The position numbers were made by a program, and so were the translations under genes. Positions 1 through 10,886 of a DNA stretch of 64,000 bases are shown piece by piece; within the stretch, counting starts at the first letter, position 1, and each line of letters begins with the position of its first letter. Source of the stretch: Thermomucor indicae-seudaticae (lineage: Eukaryota > Mucoromycota > Mucoromycetes > Mucorales > Lichtheimiaceae); the NCBI GenBank assembly GCA_000787465.1, contig JSYX01000071.1, positions 1-64,000 of the forward strand. Direction: 5' to 3'. The notes under the pieces are model-generated. The model saw only the letters and a list, made by a program, of their open reading frames with translations, was not told the DNA's origin and ran no database searches.

Positions 1-1188
1 CAGCAGCATATCCGTTTTGTTTTTGTGGATTTTTGCTGCACGTTTTTCAAGTTTCTACGAGAGATCGTCGCTGAAGGGCTTTTAGAAATGCGCTTAGCAT
101 GTATGTACCGAGTTCATATTGATCTAGCACTTAAGCTAACGTAGTTTTCTATAGACGGATATATCCGCAGCGAAGATGAAAGACAAGTGTTGAAACCATT
201 TGTCGAATATATCATTCAGCTGCTGCAAGGCCTACAAGTAGAACACATCTGCTTAGTTATTGACGGGGATCCGCTACCCGCGAAGAGTATCACACATCGT
301 TCTCGAAAAGCCGCATCAAAACTGGCCCTCAAAAAAGCCAGGGAGTCATTCCAAAGACGAGCATTAAGCGGTTCAAAGTTCGATGACCATGCCAAGAACT
401 GGATACGATTCTTCTCTGACGTTAAACAATATGGAATAGAGGCATGTAGACATTTATAACTCTTTAAAAGTACTGACTTATTAAGACGTTTATCAATACA
501 GTTACTTGAAAGTCAAGACGTCACTGTCTATTCACCCGGTTCAACCACGCCCATCTCATATATCGTCGCGCCGTACGAAGCAGATAGTCAAGCCGTGTTT
601 ATGGCTGCAGCATATGGCCCGGAAGTTGCAATAATCTCTGAGGACGGTGACCTACTCTCCTACGGTGGCTGCATGGATGCCTTGCGTATTGTCAAGATCG
701 ATTGGAGAAGCGCCGAGCTCACGGGAGAGTACACCACGAAACGTAATTTCCTCGACAAAATCGGTCTGCGTTTCGCCAATGAATTGTCACACCATAAGGC
801 CGATGTCAGAATGGCTGTACTTGCGGCTTTGGCTGGTAACGATTACGCGCCTAACTTTCGGCGGAAGTCGTTCGGAACGATCAGAGATACTTTGCGCGGT
901 ATCAAGGACAGCAATGCAGCAATGTTTCCAGACCAACTGCTGGAGATAGTAAGTTTAAAAGGGAGCACAGAACGAAAACGGCTCTGACATTCTATATTCT
1001 ATCAGGCCATAGAGCAACTGGGAACTGTGAGCGATATCCCGCAAGATCGTTTCCGTGTCGCTCTGGCGCAGTTTTGCTCAGCAATAATACAACCACTTGA
1101 TGGCCGCACGCCTATCCACGGCACATTTTTGACCATGCAGAAGTTTGATGATAAAATATATCAAATATTAAACATCGAAAACCAATGA
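1..1188 (+). CDS. XPG/EXO1-like structure-specific nuclease (5' partial)
   Basis: Member of the FEN1/EXO1/XPG family, Mg-dependent nucleases that cut 5' flaps and ends. The start lies before the window. Exon 1 (to 100) carries an N-domain core (FVFVDFCCTFFKFL). An intron at 101-154 has a GTATGT donor and GCTAAC branch point. The next exon has the VIDGDPLPAK segment, matching the FEN1 'DG.PP.K' block. After a second intron (about 442-501 with a GC donor, or 421-501) comes the I-domain: APYEADSQA and ISEDGDLLSYG carry the acidic metal-binding residues, followed by LAGNDYAPN, the EXO1 'GCDY' block. A GTAAGT intron at 949-1005 precedes the final exon, ending at TGA 1186-1188. Catalytic acids look intact. 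No long EXO1-type C-terminal tail is seen. The Fanzor frame begins almost at this stop, so the two could share a transcript or even a reading frame. The family is sure; orthology to EXO1 itself is not. Confidence 0.75.
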
Positions 1189-1201
1189 TGTTACTCGTAA
1201 G

Positions 1202-4200
1202 GGTCGAAAATCAAACGTTTTACGCGTGCATGTATTAAAGAATACTGCTTTAGCTGCACAACCGTCCGAACAAGGAAGCAGATACACAAGCGTTAACGTC
1301 AAGCATCCCCCACCCGCGATAACTGCATCAGAGAAGAAAGGACCTTTGCGGCCACTGTCAGCGTACAAAACAATAGTAAAGCCGACAATCAAGTTCACAC
1401 GCAAAGCAACAAAGGACAAAATGAAAACGCCAAGCACACGGACCAGAAGCAAATCTATAACCTATCCGGATCTTGATATCGGTGCGCCGGTGACGCTGTA
1501 TAGAAAGTCTCGCGGAACAGCAACCTTCAGTGCAGGTCTTCATTCCTCAGTGCTGGCAGCTTGCAACACGGGACGCCCGAACGATGCGGCGACCGCTTTC
1601 CGCCAGGCGTTGGTAATATCTGGAGTTTGTACGAAGAAGCCAGCCATATGTCTCTCGTCAGGCAAATGGCGAACCTAGCAGTTCGAGAAGCTACCAGTCT
1701 TAATGGACCTGGACAAGAACATGTCTTCTCCCAATTTATCAATAGCAGCAAGACCTGGGTGTCCATGCTATACATGGCCATGCAATACGATAACACAAAT
1801 ATGGCAACCAGCAACATTTATCCTGAACCAAGTATTATGTACTTCACTTACAGCGGACAGCAATTTCTCAACCCGAACTGGTTCGCGGCATATCCTGGCG
1901 ATCGCAGCATACGTGCACTCGTAATGCTTATGGAAAGTGATTACAGAACCCGAGCCGTTCTCTTAACCGCCCGTAAATACTGGTATGTTCAATACGCACA
2001 AACCGAGGGTATGGTAATACCGGATTTGCCGTCTTCCCGGTATCGTTCAGAGGTCGTCAGATCCTTGGCAGCTGAACTACGGACCAACTTCGCTGTCAAT
2101 ATCATGCAGAATTTTCAGCGTCATTCCATGAAGTATCTTTTGCTGCGTTTTGCATCGATAGCTCGCGTTCCTCGTGACTGGCCATCTAGCGATAACTCCA
2201 TCAACTACCTTCTGAACGCGGCGAACACAACGCAAGAACCAAAAGCAACGTTCAGAGGCTTTAAGAGGGAAGTCCGCGGCTCCGTGACAAAGTTTATAAA
2301 GAAGTTGCAGAAGATTGTAGCCGCCACGGGCACATCATTGACTAAGCAGCAAGTCGAGCAATATCTGCGTCGGCAAGCGACAATCCCGAAAGGCTGGTCG
2401 GACCACCAGGCGCTCGTGGAATATCTGTTCGCAAGCATATGGAAATTACCGTTCAAGAACGTCGAAGGCATAGAGACCCTAATTCAAGCTTCCGCTTGCG
2501 GAGAAGTTGATAATGTCCTAAAAAGCCATTCTCGATCGGTTCGTCAAGAGGTCGACAGCTTTATCAAAGAAGAACAACGGTTCATCGAGAGAGCGCTGAA
2601 AGGATCGAAGAAAATCGTTAGCACAGGCAAAGGGCAGCCTCGTGCAGATGAAATTGACCTGGCGGTTTGCCTCAATGTGTCGGATATCCAGAGTGACAGA
2701 ACCAAAAGAGAGGAACAAGGAGAAGGTGGTGACGGCGGCGATGTGATTGACGATCTCATGGATATTGACGAAGATGACGATACGACGGAAGTTGCCGAAG
2801 AGAAAAAGACTCTGCAAGCTGGTCTGTTGATCCCGATCCTACATGAAATGATGACGGCCTTCCCCGACGACTTGACATTCGCTCTTTGCCCCACAGCAAT
2901 ATCCGGCAACGCCTCAGTACCGATGTCGAAGCCTTTCATAAAAGATGTCCTTAGCCACATGGACACATTCTATGAGGACATGGATGCGAGTACCAAAAGC
3001 TGTATCGCAGCTTCCGATATCTTTGACAAAGGAAAAGAAACCGCTGGGACAAGCAGACCGTATATGTTGGTCACTGCCGTACTCATTGCACGCGAATTCA
3101 AGAGCTTTGCCGGTGGCCCTTTCGAATTCGTACTCGACATAAGCCAGTCTGCTGCTGTTCACGGGAATATCATCTGCACCAAAGAGCGCAATTACAGAAA
3201 GACGTTTGCAAAACGGACAAGCTTTGCCCCTTCGCTTCCGCGCTTCGAGATCAAGTCGACGGTACGAACAAACGGCACAGTTCTGAACATCCCCTACACA
3301 GACTGGGAGCGCCGGAAGCCATATTTCAGGCGGGAACTGTTACCGGAAATACGAACAGTTCTGGACCGAACAGCGCTGGATCCAAGCGACTATGAAGGCA
3401 TTATTGGCATCGATTTCGGGGAGCTGTACAGTGCTGCCACTTTCTTCATGCCGACCAATCAAGCACGGACAGGCTCTCAACTACTGGTGAAGCGGACAGA
3501 ACTATACGGCCGTACAAACAAAAACCGTACTTGGCTCGAGAACCGGGAAACTGAATACGGCATATACGAAATTGAACAAGCGCTCGCCGTGGGTTCACAA
3601 CATTCGACATTCTCGAAGTTCTTGGACTATGTGCAGGCATGGCAAAAAGATCGCAATGGCATTAAGCTACACGACTTTTACCGACAGAAGGCTGTGCTAC
3701 GGAAAAGTTGGGATACAACGAGATCGATCCTATCGGCCTTAGACAAGGCATGCGAACGAATCATTAACCAGGCATACCAAAGCCAGCCAGGAAAACCATC
3801 CATTTTCGCACTTGGCTACGATGGCATCACATCGCGCCACCGGAGAGGTGCCCCAAGTCCAATGGACAGCCGTTTGAAAGATCGTTTCGTACAGCGTCTC
3901 AAAGGCCAATCCCAGCCGCATGTCATTTGTCGAGTCGACGAATATATGACTTCGCAATAATGTTCATACTGCATGCAACACGGCAAGGCGAATAAGGCGA
4001 ACTATCTTGAGCGGGCAGACGGGACGCGAAGTCTTCGGGTTCTAACGTGCAATGCTGGCGACGGTTGCTGCAACAAATTCCTGCACCGCGATGGCAATGC
4101 CGCACATAACTTAGCAAGCATCATAACGTCGATGGTTATGTATGGGAAACGACCCTCCTACTTCATTAGACCAAGCAGGCGGACTCAGCCGTTACTCCCA

Positions 4201-4389
4201 TTTGGGGCGCCGTCTTTGAAGAAGCTACGTTTGACCCCGGGTTCAAGAGCCATTGCATCATCATCCCGGGATCCAGGTCCATCAAGCGCACAAGATCCTA
4301 GCCCGTCAACTGCTGCTGATGATCCTCCTCCTCCTCCTGAACGTCGTTTTTTACGGCGTCTTTTCCTCAAATTTAGACCGAAATTCTAA
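1202..4389 (+). CDS. Fanzor (eukaryotic TnpB-like RNA-guided nuclease) with one in-frame UAA
   Basis: The C-terminal half is a TnpB/Fanzor RuvC nuclease. RuvC-I is GIIGIDFGELYSAA (Asp codon 3412). A block IFALGYDGITSRHRRG precedes RuvC-II VICRVDEYMTSQ (Glu codon 3940). Then come a zinc ribbon, CSYC (3961-3972) plus a Cys cluster (4048-4071), and RuvC-III HRDGNAAHNL (Asp codon 4090). TAA at 3958-3960 sits between TSQ and CSYC where the family has one variable residue. The frame then stays open 143 codons to 4389, so this is a fresh nonsense mutation, readthrough, or base error. The mid-region has an acidic low-complexity insert (about 2700-2800); the C-terminal tail is Pro/Ser-rich. The N-terminus is uncertain: a second open frame (1172-1489, first ATG 1421, with AYKTIVKPTIKF) can join through a 41-nt GT-AG intron at 1490-1530. 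Fanzors are guided by an omega RNA from the element's 3' end. Confidence 0.85.
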
Positions 4390-4427
4390 TCCACCTGATG
4401 ACCGGTGGATCGGGGTAACCATTCCCC
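4389..4427 (+). other. Paired hairpins directly after the Fanzor frame (candidate omega RNA region)
   Basis: Immediately after the stop codon lies a perfect 7-bp stem, ATCCACC (4389-4395) with GGTGGAT (4404-4410), with an 8-nt loop. A second stem, GGGG (4412-4415) with CCCC (4424-4427), follows. In TnpB and Fanzor loci the guide RNA overlaps the 3' end of the gene and runs to the element's right end, so structured sequence here is expected. The omega RNA assignment is inference; no right terminal repeat or target-site duplication was identified. Confidence 0.35.
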
Positions 4428-4675
4428 TGGGTAAGTCAGTCTTTTCTTTGGTGCTCACTAGACACTGACGTCATTATTGTTGATATTTAGAGAAATCCCA
4501 GAGTTCTGAACCTGAGTTCTTAGAAAACACCTAAGCGAATCAGAAAAGCGAGGTTATAAATTGAGAACTATTGAGAACCACGATGCATGTTCCTGAGCAG
4601 AGAGAATAGCAAACGTTTTTTTACAAATATTTGATGTGGTCCTTCAGGAAAGATCAGTAAGGCAGATATTACATG

Positions 4676-5912
4676 CTAGACTCCTAACTGGGCTGCAAAG
4701 GATAGTGCCACTTTAGCAGCTAGCTTCCTCCGCTCGTCATCAGGAAGGTTCTTTCCTTGCTCTGTCACTCTCTGAGTTAGCCTGGCCATCGCAACAAGTT
4801 TTATATCTAGCTTACCTCGCAGAGCTCGCATCGTTTCCAATGCCTTATCCAAGCCATCTTCTTTGTCAATGTCGCCGAACAGATGTTCCTGCATCCGTCG
4901 GATTTCGCTCTCAGTCGGCATATCTGATCCGCATGTGTTAAGAAGACAATATCTGAAGACACCAACTATTTCGACTTACCAAGGTCATCATCAAGATCAT
5001 CTATAATACTACTCTTTCTTTCAGATGATGTAGCTTGATCTTGCTCAAGCTTCAGTTTCTCGAATTCTGCTAGGTTCATTAGTGTGGTGCAAAAGGCCGC
5101 GGTCGATGACACATACCTTCGTAAAAGTCATCGTCCTCCTTGTCATATACGCTTTCTTTAAACAAACTTTTTCCTGCCTTGTTTTCATTGACTTTCGCAT
5201 TATCTTGCTCTTTCTGAGTCATGCCGTCCCACAAGTTGGTCTGTAAAACATCGACTGCCAGATCCCATCCTGCCTTATCCAGCGGCTCAACCGTCTTCTC
5301 TTGAAGATCCACATACTCAAACTGATGATCCAAGCACCATTCTTCTATGGAGCTCGAGTCTTTGCTTTCATCTGTGGTTTCTTTGACACCACTGACGCAC
5401 AATAAAACGGAGGGTTCGCATCGCTCCAAAAACGGTAACCAGTGTTTGATGCCCTCAAACGTGTCTGGCTAAGGATGTACTCTCAATATCACAGGCTGTT
5501 TTCTATAAGATCCAATACTCCCACCTGACCTTGTGCTTGTCAAAAACGTATACGAATGCTTCGACTACTTCCCGCAACCCATTTTCGTCTTTTGTGTATT
5601 CCTTGGCTGTAGCTTCATGGGCCTTGTTCGGTATTTCGTCCAGCCAAAACACGACTGGTGCTGTATAGTACTTTGTTTCAATGGTCCAAGGAATGCAGAT
5701 CCCGGAATGGGTCCCATCTGATTTTTCTAATTCCTTGTCGACGAGCTCTTGTGGAAACTCTATTTCACAGGCCTTGAAGATCCCTATGCCAAAGACTCAG
5801 CAAGATCGACCCACTGACGAGCTCACTAGAGTATACCCTTAACGAAATCGAGTAGTCCAATGTCAACATCACCCACTACTAGAATCTTGTTCCGTAAGAT
5901 CCGAGAAGACAT
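4676..5912 (-). CDS. Alpha/gamma-adaptin-binding protein (AAGAB/p34, Irc6 family)
   Basis: Five exons on the minus strand: about 5912-5837, 5783-5530, 5468-5117, 5069-4980 and 4923-4676, all joined at GT-AG sites. The N-terminus (MSSRILRNKILVVGDVDIG) starts a degenerate Ras-like domain. NGLREVVEAFVYVFDKHK and PDTFEGIKHWLPFLERC follow as in the Adaptin_binding family. After that come WCLDHQFEYVDLQ, a region with LQTNLWDGM and an acidic EDDDFYEG segment. The last exon, rich in charged residues, ends AAQLGV. These proteins bind clathrin adaptors AP-1/AP-2 and help their assembly in the cytosol. The gene is divergent from the NGL2-like gene, with about 515 bp between starts. Its 3' end faces the Fanzor, so the Fanzor unit ends before 4676. 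No disruptions were seen. Confidence 0.85.
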
Positions 5913-5967
5913 TGCGAGAATGAAAGGCGGAACCTTAAACTGCCGAAAGAGAGAGAAGGTCTGCTAC

Positions 5968-6160
5968 CCATAACTGTATGCTTGGACCCTATTTGCGCTG
6001 TATCGTGATTGAACTGACATCACGCTAAAAAGCACTTCGTCTACTCGAAGCTGAAAACATCCTCTAACTATAACTATGGAGTGGATCCCTTTTTGCGCCG
6101 TAAGTTGATTGAACTGTTGTTACTTTGAATAAATGCTTTGCTTGATCAAAGCTGGAAACA
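5968..6160. repeat. Diverged 100-bp tandem duplication in a divergent promoter
   Basis: Sequence from about 5968 to 6060 reappears at 6068-6160 with a period of 100 bp. Shared blocks include GTTGATTGAACTG-like and AAGCTGGAAACAT-like segments and a CCCTNTTTGCGC block. The copies differ at many positions, so the duplication is old. It lies between the starts of the adaptin-binding gene (5912, minus) and the NGL2-like gene (6428, plus). Confidence 0.6.
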
Positions 6161-6427
6161 TGACCAGCGATCTTACAATGATTTATTATCATCGATAATC
6201 AGCAACGTTGTTCACGCCAACATGGCGAACGATGTATGCCAAGTATGCAACGCCCGGCGCCCGAAGACCTTCATTGATGACCTAAATCTCTATGCGCTTG
6301 TTTCATATCTGATAACATTCATGGATGCTTTTGGTGGGTGAGGCGCAGTAGCTTCCGCGAACTAGAGTTCTGCATAAGCCTAAGTGTTATGGAGGGGGAG
6401 ATGCGCTTATTCACGTTCCGCACAGCA

Positions 6428-8060
6428 ATGAATCAGAACGACGCCAACATGAACCAAAGCGGCAAAGTCCAGAAGTTCAAAGTGCCACTGACGGCAGCTG
6501 ATCTCGCGAGATTAAAGCAAGAAAAGAAAGCTAAAAAGGAAGCGCAGAAAAAGATCAGCCAGGCAAACCAGAAACCTCAGTTGCCGCCACCTAAAGCGTT
6601 GTCGCGATGCTTCCGCGCGGTCCCGGAACGAAGACCGATAGCTAATGTGCTCGGTACCATTACCGTGATGTCGTTTAATGTATGTCACGGAAAGGAATAG
6701 GATCCCTGGTCAGACTTCAGACTTGATTTGAACGATAGATCTTGGCACAATGTCTAGTGAAACGCCACCTGTTTCCTGACTCGCAGGAAATGCTAAAATG
6801 GGTAAGTTCTTTGTGCAGTACAGAGTTGGGGAAAGGGAAGCCAGAATAGTTAACGTTTTTCTCGTGGCAAGAAAACACGGCGAAGCATGATTGAGCAAGA
6901 AATATCTCTCTATAAACCAGACATCATGTGCCTGCAGGGTAAGCTACCGAATTGACCTCTTTATTGAAGCCCAGCATTGATTTATCCGCTTGCAGAGGTC
7001 GACCAGTACGAGACGTTCTACAAGGATATGCTTGCAAAACTCGGGTATGATATAGGAAGGTCATCAGTATACGTGGTGCTAAAGTGAAATGATCACAGTT
7101 ATCAAACCGAATATTGTAAGCACGCGAGAAAGCAGCATGGTAAAGATGACGCTTATTCTTCTGCGCGACGATGGTGACTGACGGTTTAGTCAGGATGTGT
7201 TATTGCTTACAGTACAAAGGTATTTCAGATGGTGGGTTACAACACCATTGACTATGACACAGACACAACTTGTCCGCCGACATGGATCACGGGAAACATT
7301 GCTCAATTTATGAGTTTGCGCCACGTACAACATCCACAATTTGGTGTCGTTATTGGTAATACGCACATGTACTGGAGACCTGCCGCAGTCTACGAGCGCC
7401 TTCGACAATCAGTTATCTATATCAAGACGCTGTGCGATTTCAAAAAGAAGATGGAAAAGCAATGCCCTGATACACAATGGGTACCTATGCCCATAGGAGG
7501 TAAGATAGTCCTTAGGCGTCTTACCGGTAGAATAGACTGACTCAGAATACGGTTCAGACTTTAACACATCTCCAGAAGATCCTGGTCATGCCGCGATGAC
7601 CAGAGTAGCACTAAGCGACGACGAGCTTCAAGCGTTGGAGCGCTCACGGCTTGAGCCTGGGTCGTATATCAAAGACGCTGAGAAATCCACAGACGCTGAA
7701 GCAGACGAGGCGCCGGCCGAAACTGAGATGCTCTCACAGGAAAACACGATGCCTGTACCTGACCTTTTGGATATTCTGCGCCGAGAGGCACAGACTTGGA
7801 GGAGCGTCTATGGTTGCTACAGCAAGATCGATCCAGACACAGCAGATCGGGCAAGTGGCGAGCCCAAGTTTACAAACTATGCTCATGCATTCAAAGGCAC
7901 ACTTGATTACATACTATATCCAGATTCTGAGGAACACATTGCGCCGATTGAGCTCCTCGAGATGCCTCCGGAAAGCTCACTGATGCCTTCACTGCCGAAC
8001 AGAAATTTTGGAAGCGATCATGTTTGCTTACTTGCAAAATTCGAATACGGTCATAAATGA
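6428..8060 (+). CDS. NGL2: Ngl2/Angel-type RNA exonuclease (CCR4-like, EEP fold)
   Basis: Seven exons can be joined at GT-AG sites: 6428-6679, 6739-6801, 6872-6938, 6996-7059, 7099-7139, 7194-7499 and 7558-8060. The joined protein shows the endonuclease/exonuclease/phosphatase motifs in order. These are VMSFNILAQCLVKRHLFP, YKPDIMCLQEVDQYE (catalytic Glu), KHARKQHGCVIAYS, GVVIGNTHMYWRP (NTH motif), PMPIGGDFNTSPED (catalytic GDFN) and a C-terminal NFGSDHVCLLAKF (SDH motif). This matches yeast Ngl2 and animal Angel proteins, 3' exonucleases acting on RNA such as 5.8S rRNA precursors. The N-terminal region is Lys/Ala-rich. An ATG at 6389 in the same frame is an alternative start. An acidic insert lies before PDLLDILRR. 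All catalytic motifs look intact. Confidence 0.88.
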
Positions 8061-8291
8061 AAACGATCAATAAAAGACAGAATCTCTAAAGATAAGGCTC
8101 GTCTACACTGGTATATACGTCATTTACTATATAAAGAAGCACATTATCTAGATAGAAGTCAATGTTTACAAGCAGCGCTTCAAAGTACATCGTGTTTTAC
8201 AGTAGTAATAATACATTGCCATTACAACAATAGAAGGAGAAGGGTAAAGCAGGAAACAGGGGATAGAGGCTGTTAGTACAAGAAGTAAGGT

Positions 8292-10311
8292 TTAGTGGTC
8301 TTTTTCTTCATCTTCGTTTGACATCGGCATCGCCTGTACATTTTCGTGAACGCCTTTTCGTCTTGGTTTACAGCCAAATAAGCATGTCAGCAGATCTGCT
8401 GAGGCAGACCAGAACGTGGAAGAAGCAGCCAGAGAGGCCGGTCTTGAAGTCTGATTATTGACTGCCTTGGCATTGTTATGTCTGTGGCCGTCGGAAGCTG
8501 TTGCTGTGGTCGCAGTGCCATTAATTCTTCTTCTTCGCCTTTCTTTATAGTATTCTTGCTTTGAATCCTGAACAAATGTGACATGAGTAAGAGAACAAGG
8601 CGCCATACTTTCTTTTCTTTGGCTTCCTTACGTTTCTTGATACAGCATAGCAACAAGTGCGGCTCCAATACTACCCCCATCTCGGGCGACTTCTAGGCGG
8701 ATACGACTGCCTTCTTGTCCAAACCATTTAGAAAGCCACGCCTGGATCCCTTCAGGCATGCTAGGATACAGTTCATAGGTTGTGCCATTGATACCGACAA
8801 CAAGCTCACGGGTCGTGTCAGAGGCCAGCTGTTGTTGCTCCAAAATAACAGCAATGGCTGCCGCTGCAAGGCCTGCCGCACGTGAAGATACGATTTCGCA
8901 AATCTCAGTGGCAACACGGACGTCCGCTTCAGTTGGATAGCACAGCTCCGAAATCCAAGCAGATCAACTAGTTTCTTTTGTCGTAGATGCATAGGTTCTC
9001 CTTTGGCTCTGCTCAGCGATATGTCAGCAAGAGCTTCTGGTGTTGGTCTGTTCTCCTTGCAATCGTCTTACCCCTCAATCTCACCCACATGAGCAATCAG
9101 AAATGCTCAAGGCTTGCTAAATAACTCTGGCATGTGGCCATTAAACAGTTCAGCGTGGAAAATCAATTCCAGGGAAATCAAACGAGCTAGCTCGCCGAGG
9201 TACGCTCCAGACATCATTTTTTCATAAGGTTGGAATCCAGGTTGAGCATGGTTCGCGTCCAGTGCGCGGTCAAACCGTGTTAACGGGAGATACGTGTCGC
9301 TGCCAAAAATGTCAATCTCTGTACTGATGAGCATCGTTGTAGAAGGCTCCCATTGACCCGCCGATGGTAGCTTGACAATACGAGACACTTTTCCCCGATA
9401 AGCAGCATTCACGCCTGTACCGTAAATGAAGCCGACACGTGCATGTGGATTGCTGTACGCACAGCGTCATTGATAAGTGCGGTGACAACAACATGGATAG
9501 ACTGTCCCAGAAATAAAGAAGGTTCAGGTCTTGAGGAACCCAATGACGAGTCATCACCCTTCCCGTCATACCGAACAAGCATATGCTTTACCTTTCGTTT
9601 GAATGCTTGATGGAAGGGGGTAGCAAGGTCTTTGCCATCAATGCCTTCCAAAGTAAATCCTTTTCCCATGCGAAGAATGGTACTTTTGCAGATCGCAGAC
9701 TGGCTATGTACACATTGAAAAGATAAATTAGAGTGCATAATAAACACGCTTCTGATGCAGCAAAGGGAAGGAAGGGCCTAATATCCCTGCGTTATCCCAG
9801 GTTTTTGCACCTGCACGCGAGATGATACAACGTGGATCTTCAGCATGATGGAAGGGAAGAGCAACTTACTCCAGAGGAAAACTCCAACAAACACTCATGG
9901 CGAGAGGTGTATCAGGTGTTGATGAAAATGTAGTGGACGAGTCTAATTGCTGTAAGAGTTCGGCGACCGTATCAGCGATCCAATCAAAGAAATCCGCTCC
10001 TTTACCAGTTCGAAGAGTATATCGATAAGGCGACGGACTTCGGTAACATTGACCTGGCCGTTGCCGAGCAAGTCAACGGCACAGGCGCGCAGTGTACTTC
10101 CACCAAGATCCAAAGCGAGGAAGGTGCCGGTTTCTTCGCCTGTCGGTAAGCGAGTCACGTAGGATGAGATCATTGTCGCAAGACCGGACACAGAGACTGT
10201 TCTGAGCCCTTGCTCACAATCGTCTCGAAAACCTTGGACAATCCCTTTAAAGACGTCTAGAGAAAGCTCGAATTCGTGGCGAATCAACGCCAGACGGCTG
10301 GAACTCGCCAT
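8292..10311 (-). pseudogene. Decayed GlcNAc-kinase-type hexokinase (NAG5/HXK1-like)
   Basis: The minus strand carries a hexokinase-family sequence in several frames. The glucose-kinase fold starts with GTFLALDLGGSTLRACAVD (about 10140-10060). GKGADFFDWIADTV, VCWSFPLEQ and ILRMGKGF follow. Next come NDAVRTA, GFIYGTGVNAAYRG, SGAYLGELARL, the VVGINGTTYELYP block and a DGGSIGAAL C-terminus (8640). GGSTLR and MGKGF resemble fungal GlcNAc kinases more than glucose hexokinases. Joining needs at least three -1 shifts: near 10040, near 9440 and near 8945. Two in-frame stops also lie in the first exon run after SGAYLGELARL: TGA about 9098-9100 and TAA about 9062-9070. A normal intron at about 9888-9720 is preserved. 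The last part (8292-8620) is low complexity and doubtful. Adjacent genes on both sides are clean, which argues for true decay over poor sequence. Confidence 0.75.
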
Positions 10312-10886
10312 GTCCTTTATATGTCCAAGAGAGAAAGAGATGTGCAATAGAACTCGCTATTGAAGATAGCGAGCTAGGAGAGAGAGAAAAGAGTGAAAGG
10401 GAAGCCCAACAAAAACGAGAAGAAGTTTAAATGGGTCCTTTTATCTTTATGGGCCTTGCTTAAGACACCTGTGTCGTCAAGAGCGGGGGCCTGACCGTAA
10501 GAAGTTTGTCTATAATTGATTTTGTCAGGTGGCACGTTTGTCCATTGTTTCACAAGCGTATTGTAATTCGTTCCCTGAGACCCTGAATGCTTAGGAAGCT
10601 GGTCACAGGCTGAACCCTTGGCGTCTGTGAAACGCAATTTGTGTACATAAGAACAACAGAAATGATTGATGTATCATTTTTTTACTCTGAACGCTTTATA
10701 TATAACAAATGAGGGGGAATGCAATTGAGAATACATGTAAAGAAGTGAAAACGCGTGCAATAAGATGGCGTATGTAACCCTAGCCCATAACTTTGCTTCT
10801 ACTCGTAAGGACCGTTCATTGGTGTCTTTGGGTGTTCAGGCATAGACGGGCTTGTAGGGCTTCGCAGCTGCTTCACACCACCTGTA

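Noticed and set aside
6138..6341. 67-codon frame upstream of the NGL2-like gene (MANDVCQVCNARRPKTFIDD)
   Set aside because: Cannot be joined to the exonuclease frame by a consensus intron and overlaps the duplicated promoter region.
8600..10311. Hexokinase frameshifts as tiny introns
   Set aside because: At each shift no GT-AG pair of reasonable length restores the frame, and two stops also lie inside the coding run.
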